A stretch of 12,200 nt of DNA, taken from the NCBI GenBank assembly GCA_947625455.1, contig CANQOJ010000051.1, positions 1 to 12,200 on the forward strand, read 5' to 3'. The first letter of the stretch is position 1; each line of letters begins with the position of its first letter. A model generated the notes under the pieces. The model did not search any database. It saw nothing but the letters and a program-made list of their open reading frames with translations, and was not told the DNA's origin. Position numbers and translations under genes: made by a program. Positions 6,216-12,200 of the stretch are shown here, piece after piece. Source of the stretch: an uncultured Clostridia bacterium. GTDB lineage: Bacteria; Bacillota; Clostridia; Oscillospirales; Ruminococcaceae.

Positions 6216-7199
6216 ATGGGAAAAGAAGAAATAGCGTTTTTTGACGCAAAGCCTTACGACAAGGAATGGTTTGACAAATACAACACGGAATACGAGATAC
6301 GTTATTATGACGGCAGGTTACGACCGGCAAACGCGAAGCTTGCCGAGGGGTGCAAGGCGGTGTGCGCGTTTGTAAATGACGTTGTGAACGAAAAAACGAT
6401 TGACATACTGTCGGGGCTTAATGTTGAAGTTATTTTAATGCGGTGCGCGGGGTACAACAATGTTGCTGTTGAAGAAGCGAAAAAGCGCGGGATAAAGGTA
6501 CTGCGCGTTCCCGCGTACTCGCCGTATGCTGTTGCTGAACATACAATGGGGCTGATTTTGGCGCTGAACAGGAAAATCCCGCGCGCATATATCCGAACGC
6601 GAGATTTTAATTTCAGCCTGAACGGGCTTACGGGATTTGACCTGCACGGTAAAACCGCAGGCGTTATCGGCACGGGAAAGATAGGCAGAGTTTTTATCGA
6701 CATCTGCAAGGGTTTCGGAATGAACATTCTCGCGTTCGATCCGAAACCTGCCGAGATTGACGGCGTAAAATATGTGTCAAAGGAAGAGTTGTTCAAAAAT
6801 TCGGACATCATTTCGCTCCACTGTCCGCTGACCAAAGAAACGCACTATATCATCAATGACGATGCATTGAAGCTTATGAAGAAGAACGCGCTGATTGTAA
6901 ACACCTCGCGCGGTATGCTTATAGACACGGAAGCTTTGCTGTCGGCGCTCAATGAAAAGCGGATAGGCGGTGCGGCACTTGACGTTTACGAGGAAGAAAG
7001 CGGACTGTTTTTCGAGGACAATTCCGACAAGATAGTCACCGACGAGGTCATATCAATGCTTGTCTCCCGCCCTAACGTCATCATAACCTCGCACCAGGCG
7101 TTCCTGACAGAAGAAGCACTGTCAAATATAGCGCAGGTGACGCTTGAAAACTTTGCTGATTATCTTGCGGGGAATGATTTAGTAAACGAAGTAAAGTGA
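6216..7199 (+). CDS. D-lactate dehydrogenase / D-2-hydroxyacid dehydrogenase
   Basis: At 327 residues this is the length of fermentative D-lactate dehydrogenase. The N-terminal catalytic part contains VILMRCAGYNNV (about 72-83). The NAD-binding domain has GTGKIG (152-157), with Asp175 at the end of the second strand, favouring NAD over NADP. The catalytic triad of the family is present: Arg232 (NTSRG), Glu about 260 (DVYEE) and His293 (TSHQAF). The likely reaction is reduction of pyruvate to D-lactate with NADH regeneration during fermentation; other 2-hydroxyacids are possible. The ATG at 6216 is chosen because GGGGTGAT precedes it; the open frame back to 6159 would run through the promoter region. 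It is the only plus-strand gene here. I see no good promoter for it in the 113-bp divergent gap. Confidence 0.92.
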   Translation: MGKEEIAFFDAKPYDKEWFDKYNTEYEIRYYDGRLRPANAKLAEGCKAVCAFVNDVVNEKTIDILSGLNVEVILMRCAGYNNVAVEEAKKRGIKVLRVPAYSPYAVAEHTMGLILALNRKIPRAYIRTRDFNFSLNGLTGFDLHGKTAGVIGTGKIGRVFIDICKGFGMNILAFDPKPAEIDGVKYVSKEELFKNSDIISLHCPLTKETHYIINDDALKLMKKNALIVNTSRGMLIDTEALLSALNEKRIGGAALDVYEEESGLFFEDNSDKIVTDEVISMLVSRPNVIITSHQAFLTEEALSNIAQVTLENFADYLAGNDLVNEVK

Positions 7200-7206
7200 A
7201 GAAGCG

Positions 7207-7242
7207 CAAGGGGAAAACCTTTTGAAAAAGGTTTTCCCCTTG
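7207..7242. terminator. 36-bp palindrome between convergent genes
   Basis: A 16-bp perfect stem (caaggggaaaaccttt and its complement) with a 4-nt loop lies 7 bp after the dehydrogenase stop and 35 bp from the end of the convergent yegP-like gene. Its position suits a bidirectional terminator. However, it lacks a U-run right after the stem on either strand (T-runs are only inside the stem), so termination would be atypical. It could also be an interspersed palindromic repeat. Confidence 0.6.
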
Positions 7243-7277
7243 CTGCCACCTTACGTACCTTACTGAACGTTGTTGTT

Positions 7278-7655
7278 TTAATCCTCTGCTTCAACTATTT
7301 TCGCGTCAACCGCATTCTTCTTAATGCTCTCAATGCCGTTCTTGCAGCTTGCTTTAGCCTTGTAGCCCTCGCCTGTTGCAATTATCTGTCCGTTCTTGGC
7401 TTTAAGACGGAAACGGAACTCGCCTTTCTTGTCGGCGTAAATCTCAAACTTCGGATTTTTCTCCGCTGCGTATCCCTCAACCGTCTGGTCCTCAACCGCC
7501 GCCGCGGGTGCGTTTGTCATTACGCTGTTTACGCCGTTTTTGCAGGCGTCAAGGGTGTTGTAAGTCTCGCTCGTTGCGATAACCTCGCCGTTTCCTGCTT
7601 TCAGATTGAACATAAATCCGCCGTTCTTGGTCTTTTTGATTTCAAACTTGCCCAT
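7278..7655 (-). CDS. YegP-family protein with two DUF1508 (UPF0339) repeats
   Basis: A 125-residue protein with two tandem copies of the DUF1508 unit, at about residues 3-50 and 69-115. Each reads KFEI, then a K/G-rich turn, a strand such as FRFRLKAKNGQIIATGEGY, then a helix with C-KNGI/V. The E. coli homologue YegP has the same duplicated layout at about 110 aa; its biochemical function is unknown. The linker (about 51-67) is alanine- and acid-rich. The start is ATG at 7655 with AAAGGA about 10 nt upstream. It is monocistronic, with its own consensus promoter and an operator-like palindrome at the transcription start, so it is likely highly expressed and regulated. Confidence 0.92.
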   Translation of the reverse strand: MGKFEIKKTKNGGFMFNLKAGNGEVIATSETYNTLDACKNGVNSVMTNAPAAAVEDQTVEGYAAEKNPKFEIYADKKGEFRFRLKAKNGQIIATGEGYKAKASCKNGIESIKKNAVDAKIVEAED

Positions 7656-7681
7656 TTTAACACGTTCCTTTCAGAAAAATA

Positions 7682-7697
7682 ATGACAGCATTGTCAT
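7682..7697. promoter_or_regulatory. Operator-like palindrome at the yegP-like start site
   Basis: The sequence atgaca-gcat-tgtcat is a 6-bp inverted repeat with a 4-bp centre. It covers the predicted start point and about +1 to +16 of the yegP-like transcript. That location fits a repressor site; it could alternatively be a short leader hairpin. No regulator can be named. Confidence 0.4.
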
Positions 7698-7703
7698 ACC
7701 TTT

Positions 7704-7732
7704 ATTTTAACATCATTTCCCGCTTTTGTCAA
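7704..7732 (-). promoter_or_regulatory. Strong sigma-A promoter for the yegP-like gene
   Basis: On the minus strand, TTGACA (7727-7732), a 17-bp spacer and TAAAAT (7704-7709) give a near-consensus vegetative promoter. The -35 box lies only 17 bp beyond the recO stop codon. Initiation is expected near 7697, giving a leader of about 42 nt. Confidence 0.8.
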
Positions 7733-7749
7733 GTTTTTTATGCACATTT

Positions 7750-8517
7750 TTACAAATTTCTCAAATCACCGCCGTTTAAACTCTTAAAATAGCCCAGCGC
7801 GGGAAAACTTTTTTCAACGCTGTTCAGAAAAAATTTTTCGCACACGGACGACAACTGCTTTTCGGCAGGCTCTGAAATGCCGAACTTAAAGCACCTGTCA
7901 AGCGGAGAAAACACAATATTCCGCATTGCGTAAAGCGTTTCGGGAAACAGCAGAACATATTCCCCGTCATACTCCTTGTTGAAGCAGTCGGCGCAGATAA
8001 TCTTCGCTTTCTTTGGCAGAAAGTACATTCCCCTCTCGCATTCATAATTCCCGCAGTTGTCGCAGGCGACAAGATTCGGCGCAAAACCGAGTTCCGCGCT
8101 GTACCTAAGTTCAAACGCCGATTTTACCGAACCTAACGACCGCCCGTTCATTATCTCGAAAAGCGCGATTGCGAAAAACCTTACAATGCTGTCCTGCGGC
8201 TGTTCTGACGGCGTGCAGAATTTCACCGCCTGCGCGAAATATGACGCAAGCGCCAGCTTTTCAATGTCGTTTCCTATCTCGTGAAAGCTGAATTTCGGCT
8301 TTGCGGAGTTTACGGTGTATCTGAGTTTTGACTTGCTCATACAAAATGTTGAGTAGGAAAACAGCGCGCTTGACGACAAAAGATTGCTGTTTATCTTGTT
8401 TGCGCCGTGCGCCATAGCTTCGATTATTCCCTGTTCATCTGTAAGAATGTCAATAAACACGCCGCTTTCGCCGACCTGCCGTCTTGAAATTACAATTCCG
8501 TCATATGTTACAAGCAT
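7750..8517 (-). CDS. recO: DNA repair protein RecO
   Basis: A 255-residue protein with the RecO layout. There is an N-terminal OB-fold (about 1-80), starting with DGIVISRRQVGESGVFIDILT and containing AHGANK. A helical domain follows, with a four-cysteine zinc site at C152, C155, C175 and C178 (CDNC and CADC). RecO works with RecR and RecF to load RecA onto SSB-coated single-stranded DNA and to anneal strands. Length is normal (about 250 aa). The ATG at 8517 has GGAG about 6 nt upstream and lies 11 bp after the MATE stop, so the two genes are probably co-transcribed. There is no obvious terminator between recO and the following yegP promoter. Confidence 0.95.
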   Translation of the reverse strand: MLVTYDGIVISRRQVGESGVFIDILTDEQGIIEAMAHGANKINSNLLSSSALFSYSTFCMSKSKLRYTVNSAKPKFSFHEIGNDIEKLALASYFAQAVKFCTPSEQPQDSIVRFFAIALFEIMNGRSLGSVKSAFELRYSAELGFAPNLVACDNCGNYECERGMYFLPKKAKIICADCFNKEYDGEYVLLFPETLYAMRNIVFSPLDRCFKFGISEPAEKQLSSVCEKFFLNSVEKSFPALGYFKSLNGGDLRNL

Positions 8518-8528
8518 ATTTTCTCCAT

Positions 8529-9917
8529 TTACTTGCTTTCAACAATATTGCTAACCCATACTCCCTTGTTTATCAGCACAACGCCTATCGCCACCTTTAT
8601 CAAATCCAGCGCCTGCACTATCGCATATGCACCCAGCACGGGAATGTCCGTAAACGTGCATAACAATGCCGCAACGGGTATACTTATCACCCATGAATAA
8701 ACGCTGTCGAAAAGGAATGTAACAAGCGTTTTGCCGCCGCTTCTAAGTGTGAAATAAAGCGCGTTCAGAAAGCCCTGCACGGGGAAAAACAGCGCTGTCA
8801 CCACAATAAACTGCTTTGCGTATTCCTTTACTTGGGCTGTCGTGTCATATGCATTCGGAAATACTCCCGACAATGCCACAAGAATTACCGTCAGCAGTGC
8901 GCTTACTCCTCCCGTAAACCACATAAGCGCAAACGCTTCTTTTTTCGCTCTTTTGTACTCCGACGCGCCGAGCGACTGCCCTACTATAATGCCGACAGCG
9001 CTTCCCAGCGATACAAACACAACGTTCAGCAAGTTGCACAGCGCGTTTGAAATGTTAAGTCCCGCTACAATCTCAATTCCCTTGTGCGAGTAAATCTGCG
9101 TCAGCAACGCCGTTCCCGCCGCCCACATAAGTTCGTTTAAGAATATCGGCAGACTTTTGCGGATAAGGTTTCCCGCGATTTCTTTCGGTATCGTCAGCTT
9201 TCTGTACAGCCCGTTCAAAAACTCGTGCTTTTTCCTGCCTGCGTACATAAGCACAATTATCACCGCAAGTTCAGCAAACCTTGCTATAACCGTAGCCAGC
9301 GCCGCGCCCCTTGCTTCCATTTTCGGGAAACCGAGATTGCCGTAAATAAGAAGCCAGTTGCCTATGATGTCCGCAAATACCGAAACAACTCCCGCTATCA
9401 TCGGCTTTACCGCCGAGCCTGTTTCCCTTAAACTGCCCGCAAAAACCTGCGTAACCACAAACGGCGGCAATCCCCACAGCATGATGTTCAGATACTGCTT
9501 TGCAATTTCAACCGTAAGCGCGGGATCAATGTCCTTGCTTTCGCCCTTAAGGTAGAGATTTATCAGAAACTCACCGCCGAAAACAAACGTCAGCATTCCC
9601 GCTATAAGCACCGCCAAGCCTATCCAGTGCTTCATTCTCACGGTATTTCTGAAGCCCTCAAGGTTTTTCTGACCGTAATACTGCGCGCCATAGATACCCG
9701 GACCTGAAAGTCCGCCGAATATGCCAAGATTGAACACAAAAATCAGCTGTCCGACTATTGAAACCGCCGTTATCGCTTCAGTACCCAGACTTCCGACCAT
9801 AACGTTGTCCACAAGTCCCACAGCGTTTGTTATCCCGTTTTGTATCATCATAGGCGCGGCTATCGCCATTCCCCGCCCGAATACGTTTCGTAAACTGTAA
9901 TTGTCTGTTTTTTCCAT
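8529..9917 (-). CDS. MATE family multidrug/cation efflux transporter
   Basis: A 462-residue, strongly hydrophobic protein with about 12 predicted membrane helices. It has the MATE signatures near the N-terminus (PMMIQNGITNAVGLVDNVMVG then LGTEAITAVSI) and their repeat in the second half (IFLNELMWAAGTALLTQIY; SLGSAVGIIVGQSLGASE). This is the standard length and two-bundle symmetry of the family. MATE proteins export cationic drugs or metabolites using H+ or Na+ gradients; the substrate here is unknown. The ATG at 9917 has only a weak ribosome binding site (GGGTT close by, AAAGGG further off). It lies downstream of the mgsA terminator and upstream of recO. I could not find a convincing promoter in the short gap. 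Confidence 0.94.
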   Translation of the reverse strand: MEKTDNYSLRNVFGRGMAIAAPMMIQNGITNAVGLVDNVMVGSLGTEAITAVSIVGQLIFVFNLGIFGGLSGPGIYGAQYYGQKNLEGFRNTVRMKHWIGLAVLIAGMLTFVFGGEFLINLYLKGESKDIDPALTVEIAKQYLNIMLWGLPPFVVTQVFAGSLRETGSAVKPMIAGVVSVFADIIGNWLLIYGNLGFPKMEARGAALATVIARFAELAVIIVLMYAGRKKHEFLNGLYRKLTIPKEIAGNLIRKSLPIFLNELMWAAGTALLTQIYSHKGIEIVAGLNISNALCNLLNVVFVSLGSAVGIIVGQSLGASEYKRAKKEAFALMWFTGGVSALLTVILVALSGVFPNAYDTTAQVKEYAKQFIVVTALFFPVQGFLNALYFTLRSGGKTLVTFLFDSVYSWVISIPVAALLCTFTDIPVLGAYAIVQALDLIKVAIGVVLINKGVWVSNIVESK

Positions 9918-9947
9918 TTAACCCAAACCCTTTTATATTTCAAAAAG

Positions 9948-9976
9948 CAAAAAAGTGCGCCCAACGACGCACTTTT
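9948..9976 (-). terminator. Intrinsic terminator of the pbp-minD-mgsA cluster
   Basis: On the minus strand a 9-bp stem (AAAAGTGCG with CGCACTTTT, 9968-9976 and 9951-9959) with an 8-nt loop is followed by a run of T residues. It lies 17 bp after the methylglyoxal synthase stop, in the right orientation for a Rho-independent terminator. Confidence 0.85.
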
Positions 9977-9993
9977 ACAAAATCTAAAAGCCG

Positions 9994-10389
9994 TTACCTC
10001 ACATACTCGCGCCAGTCAAGGTCGCCGTGTTCAAGCGCGTGTATAAGCGCCTCGGCAGTCGCTATGTTCGTTGCCACAGGGATATTATGCACATCGCAAA
10101 GCCGAAGAATATTCGCGTCATTCGGCTCGTGTGATTTCATAGTAAGAGGATCGCGGAAGAAAATAAGCAAATCTATCTCGTTACAGCTTATGCTTGACGC
10201 AAGCTGTTGGTCACCGCCCTGTGAACCGCTCAGAAAACGCTGAATCTGAAGCCCCGTAGCCTCGGAAACAAGCTTTCCCGTTGTTCCCGTAGCACAAAGA
10301 TTATACCTGCTTAAAACACCGCAGTATGCAATGCAAAACTGCACCATAAGTTCTTTTTTCGCGTCATGAGCAATAAGCGCAATATTCAA
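9994..10389 (-). CDS. mgsA: Methylglyoxal synthase
   Basis: A 131-residue enzyme that converts dihydroxyacetone phosphate to methylglyoxal and phosphate, a bypass of lower glycolysis. Family motifs are IALIAHDAKKELM at the start, ATGTTGK (33-39), SGSQGGDQQ (54-62) with catalytic Asp60, FFRDP (77-81), His87 in SHEPND, and NIPVATNIATAE (102-113). The start is a TTG at 10389. It has AGGAGG 8 nt upstream and gives the exact usual N-terminus; the nearest ATG would be internal. Another in-frame TTG at 10434 would overlap the minD-like stop and is less likely. By my alignment from memory, the position of E. coli Asp101 is Asn90 here, with Asp91 next to it. It is the last gene before the terminator. 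Confidence 0.95.
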   Translation of the reverse strand: MNIALIAHDAKKELMVQFCIAYCGVLSRYNLCATGTTGKLVSEATGLQIQRFLSGSQGGDQQLASSISCNEIDLLIFFRDPLTMKSHEPNDANILRLCDVHNIPVATNIATAEALIHALEHGDLDWREYVR

Positions 10390-10403
10390 AACCAACACCT
10401 CCT
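10379..10403 (-). promoter_or_regulatory. Ribosome binding site fixing the TTG start of mgsA
   Basis: AGGAGG on the minus strand is followed by 8 nt and TTG (10387-10389), then codons for NIALIAHD. There is no ATG in frame between here and the upstream stop. This is the main evidence for a TTG initiation codon. Confidence 0.8.
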
Positions 10404-10430
10404 GTTTATAAGCAAAAGTTTTTGCGCCTG

Positions 10431-11168
10431 TCAATCAATGTTAATTGTAAGCGGAACGTCCTGCCCGTCGATACGCTTTGCAATAGCGGTATACGCCTTA
10501 TATCCTCCGCATGACTGCGGAAGCGCCTCGCCCTTTGCGCCGCATATCTTGATGTTTACGTCCTCAGGAACAACTCCTATAAGCGGGATACCTACGCTGT
10601 CCATAACCTCGTCGAGGTCGTAGAGAATATCCTCCTCTTTGAACTTGGGGCTTACTTTGTTTATAATAAGACGTTGGTTTATACAGTTTTTAACATACAA
10701 AAAGTCGGAAAGTATAGCGCCGTCACGCACGCACACCGTATCCGGCGTCGTTACCATAAGGATAAGGTCGGCAGCTTTTATAACGCTGAACACCGAACTC
10801 CCCACGCCCGCCGTATCAATGATTATATAATCAAAATACTGGCGCATTTCCTCGCAGACGTTCATGATTTTCTGCGCGTTTATGTCGATAAAGGGATTTC
10901 TTGTAGCGCACACAAGCGACAAGTTAGGAACTCTCTCCACGTTAATTGTTGCCGTAAGAATATCTATTTTCCCCTCAAGATATTCTCCGATATCATGCTT
11001 TACCTTGTCTTTGATACCAAGCATAATATCAAGGCAGCGCAGACCGAAGTCCAGTTCTACCAGCAGCGTCTTATGACCAAGCGACGCAAGACCTGTCGCA
11101 ACATTAGCGGACGTAGTCGACTTACCCGTACCGCCTTTTCCTGCGGTGACTGCAATGATCTGTGACAT
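10431..11168 (-). CDS. MinD/ParA-family ATPase, lacks visible C-terminal membrane helix
   Basis: A 245-residue P-loop ATPase with the deviant Walker A KGGTGKST (11-18, two lysines), switch region ELDFGLRCLDIMLG (38-51) and DYIIIDTAGVG (113-123). The ELDFGLRCLD motif is close to the DxDxGLRNLD motif of MinD, which blocks misplaced septa together with MinC. The C-terminus ends IAKRIDGQDVPLTINID and shows no amphipathic helix of the kind that tethers MinD to the membrane. No minC or minE lies next to it in this window. It may be a divergent MinD or a related ATPase in cell-wall or division positioning. The ATG at 11168 has GAGGGG upstream. It lies between a penicillin-binding protein gene and mgsA, a neighbourhood usual for minD in Clostridia. 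Its stop overlaps the region just before mgsA. Confidence 0.85.
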   Translation of the reverse strand: MSQIIAVTAGKGGTGKSTTSANVATGLASLGHKTLLVELDFGLRCLDIMLGIKDKVKHDIGEYLEGKIDILTATINVERVPNLSLVCATRNPFIDINAQKIMNVCEEMRQYFDYIIIDTAGVGSSVFSVIKAADLILMVTTPDTVCVRDGAILSDFLYVKNCINQRLIINKVSPKFKEEDILYDLDEVMDSVGIPLIGVVPEDVNIKICGAKGEALPQSCGGYKAYTAIAKRIDGQDVPLTINID

Positions 11169-11233
11169 AATCTTCCCCTCTCCGACGTCAAACGGACATC
11201 AAAAAACAATAAATATATTTATACGTTAATATA

Positions 11234-11242
11234 ATTCTACCA
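11234..11242 (-). promoter_or_regulatory. Candidate extended -10 promoter for the minD-like gene
   Basis: On the minus strand TGGTAGAAT combines an extended TGn with a 5/6 -10 box, without a clear -35. The start would be near 11227, giving a leader of about 58 nt. That leader begins with an AT-rich perfect 14-bp palindrome (11209-11222) of unknown meaning. The rest of the 191-bp gap (11169-11359) holds a small palindrome cgaaatttcg near 11282 but no recognisable terminator. Confidence 0.4.
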
Positions 11243-11359
11243 CAAAAACTTCAATAAGAAAAGGGCTTTTTTCAACTTATGCGAAATTTCGTGAATTTTG
11301 TTACTTTTCCGAAAATGATTTTAGCTATTTTACACAATATTTTTCAGTGAAAACTATCA

Positions 11360-12200
11360 TTAAAGTACGCTTAGCGGAACTCCGTTTTCATCATAGTGTG
11401 TAGAAATTGAGCCTGAAACATATGCTTTTATGATATTTGCCACCATATATTTCGCGGCTTCTCCGTCCTCAAGCAGGATACCTATGGCAATTTCGGGGTT
11501 GTCTTTCGGGTAAAATCCGACAATTGCGCCGTTGTACTTGTTTGTGGAAACCTGCGGAGAACCTGTCTTTATCGACACGTTTTCAACTCCTACTCCGATA
11601 TAGTTGAACACGTTCATATGACCTTTGCCGTAAATGCGCCCTACGCCGTCGTTTCTGGCTACGCGGTTCATGCCCTCTTTTACCGCGTTCATATAATCGA
11701 CCATATTCGGGTAATTCGAGAAATCCTCCGCGATTTTTGTTTCACAGTCGTACAGTTTCTCCGAAAAATCGTAGTTGTACACCGACTTCAGTATATGCGG
11801 GGTGTATCTTACGCCCTTGTTCGCGAGCGTCATTGCTTGAACAGCAAGGTGCATAGGCGTTAATTCCGTTTCGCACTGACCTATTCCCGCCTGCACAATG
11901 TCGCCCATATGCCACTCAAGTCCGTTTTTCTCGTAGAGTTCAATAGACGACATCTGCCCTGTTTTCATAGGCAGTTCAAACCCCAAGTCCGTTCCTACTC
12001 CGAACCTTGCGCCCCACTGTGCCAGCGTGTCAATTCCTAAGCGTCGCGCCGTTTCATAGAAGAAGATGTTGCAGGAATACTTCAGCGCGTCCTTTACGTC
12101 GATATTCCCGTGCCAGCCAAGGCAGGTAGGAATATAGCTTGGCGCAAAGTACATATATCTATGACCGCAGTTTATTGTGCTTGTAGTTGTGATTTTGCCC
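11360..12200 (-). CDS. Class B penicillin-binding protein, C-terminal transpeptidase part (cut by window edge)
   Basis: The frame is open from the right edge to the TAA at 11360, giving about 279 residues of the C-terminal transpeptidase domain. Visible motifs are the SxN triad (YSCN, about 45 residues into the visible part) and the KTG triad (IKTGSPQVS), with GGNGVGRIYG-like spacing between them. The catalytic SxxK lies further upstream, outside the window. In the family, the enzyme cross-links peptidoglycan at the outer face of the membrane during elongation (PBP2/MrdA type) or division. The minD-mgsA neighbourhood favours the elongation type. The ATG at 12154 is not the start, because coding sequence including a typical pre-SxN segment (GKITTTSTINCGH) continues upstream. 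A 191-bp gap separates it from the minD-like gene. Confidence 0.9.
   Translation of the reverse strand, partial: GKITTTSTINCGHRYMYFAPSYIPTCLGWHGNIDVKDALKYSCNIFFYETARRLGIDTLAQWGARFGVGTDLGFELPMKTGQMSSIELYEKNGLEWHMGDIVQAGIGQCETELTPMHLAVQAMTLANKGVRYTPHILKSVYNYDFSEKLYDCETKIAEDFSNYPNMVDYMNAVKEGMNRVARNDGVGRIYGKGHMNVFNYIGVGVENVSIKTGSPQVSTNKYNGAIVGFYPKDNPEIAIGILLEDGEAAKYMVANIIKAYVSGSISTHYDENGVPLSVL

Noticed and set aside
10390..10434. Upstream TTG start for methylglyoxal synthase
   Set aside because: It adds 15 residues before the conserved NIALIAHD start and ignores the AGGAGG site.

Overview
The window looks like a chromosomal segment of an anaerobic, endospore-forming Firmicute of class Clostridia, perhaps near Oscillospiraceae/Ruminococcaceae. 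The evidence is a spoIIIA sporulation operon, a MutS2, a short RecO, textbook sigma-A promoters, strong AGGAGG-type ribosome binding sites and a fermentative D-lactate dehydrogenase. Genus-level placement is inference. Almost everything is on the minus strand, so transcription mostly runs from high to low coordinates; only the D-lactate dehydrogenase gene is on the plus strand.

Right end (9994-12200): a cell-shape/division-type cluster, with the 3' part of a class B penicillin-binding protein, then a MinD/ParA-type ATPase, then methylglyoxal synthase (TTG start), closed by a good intrinsic terminator. Middle (7278-9917): a MATE exporter translationally close to recO, followed by a separately promoted two-repeat YegP/DUF1508 protein with a consensus promoter and an operator-like palindrome. 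A 36-bp palindrome separates it from the convergent D-2-hydroxyacid (D-lactate) dehydrogenase at 6216-7199. Next, a consensus sigma-A promoter drives a small TfoX-N protein and mutS2 (3405-6102).

The most unusual part is 1570-3387. Two copies of a ~190-bp non-coding element lie in opposite orientation, tightly bracketing a two-gene cassette: a calcineurin-like metallophosphoesterase and an unrecognised 274-aa protein. Each element has ~38-bp terminal inverted repeats enclosing three hairpins, so a single strand could fold into a cloverleaf. The apical loop and one side hairpin differ between copies, yet pairing is kept. A central internal loop is conserved in sequence. The elements look like MITE-type non-autonomous repeats, and the arrangement resembles a small composite cassette inserted between mutS2 and the sporulation operon.

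Left end (1-1447): spoIIIAA-spoIIIAB-spoIIIAC, the first three genes of the operon for the mother-cell-to-forespore channel, in canonical order with tight spacing. Its leader contains three perfect copies of an 18-bp tandem repeat just upstream of the ribosome binding site. No RNA genes, CRISPR array, transposase, integrase or recognisable defence system were found.
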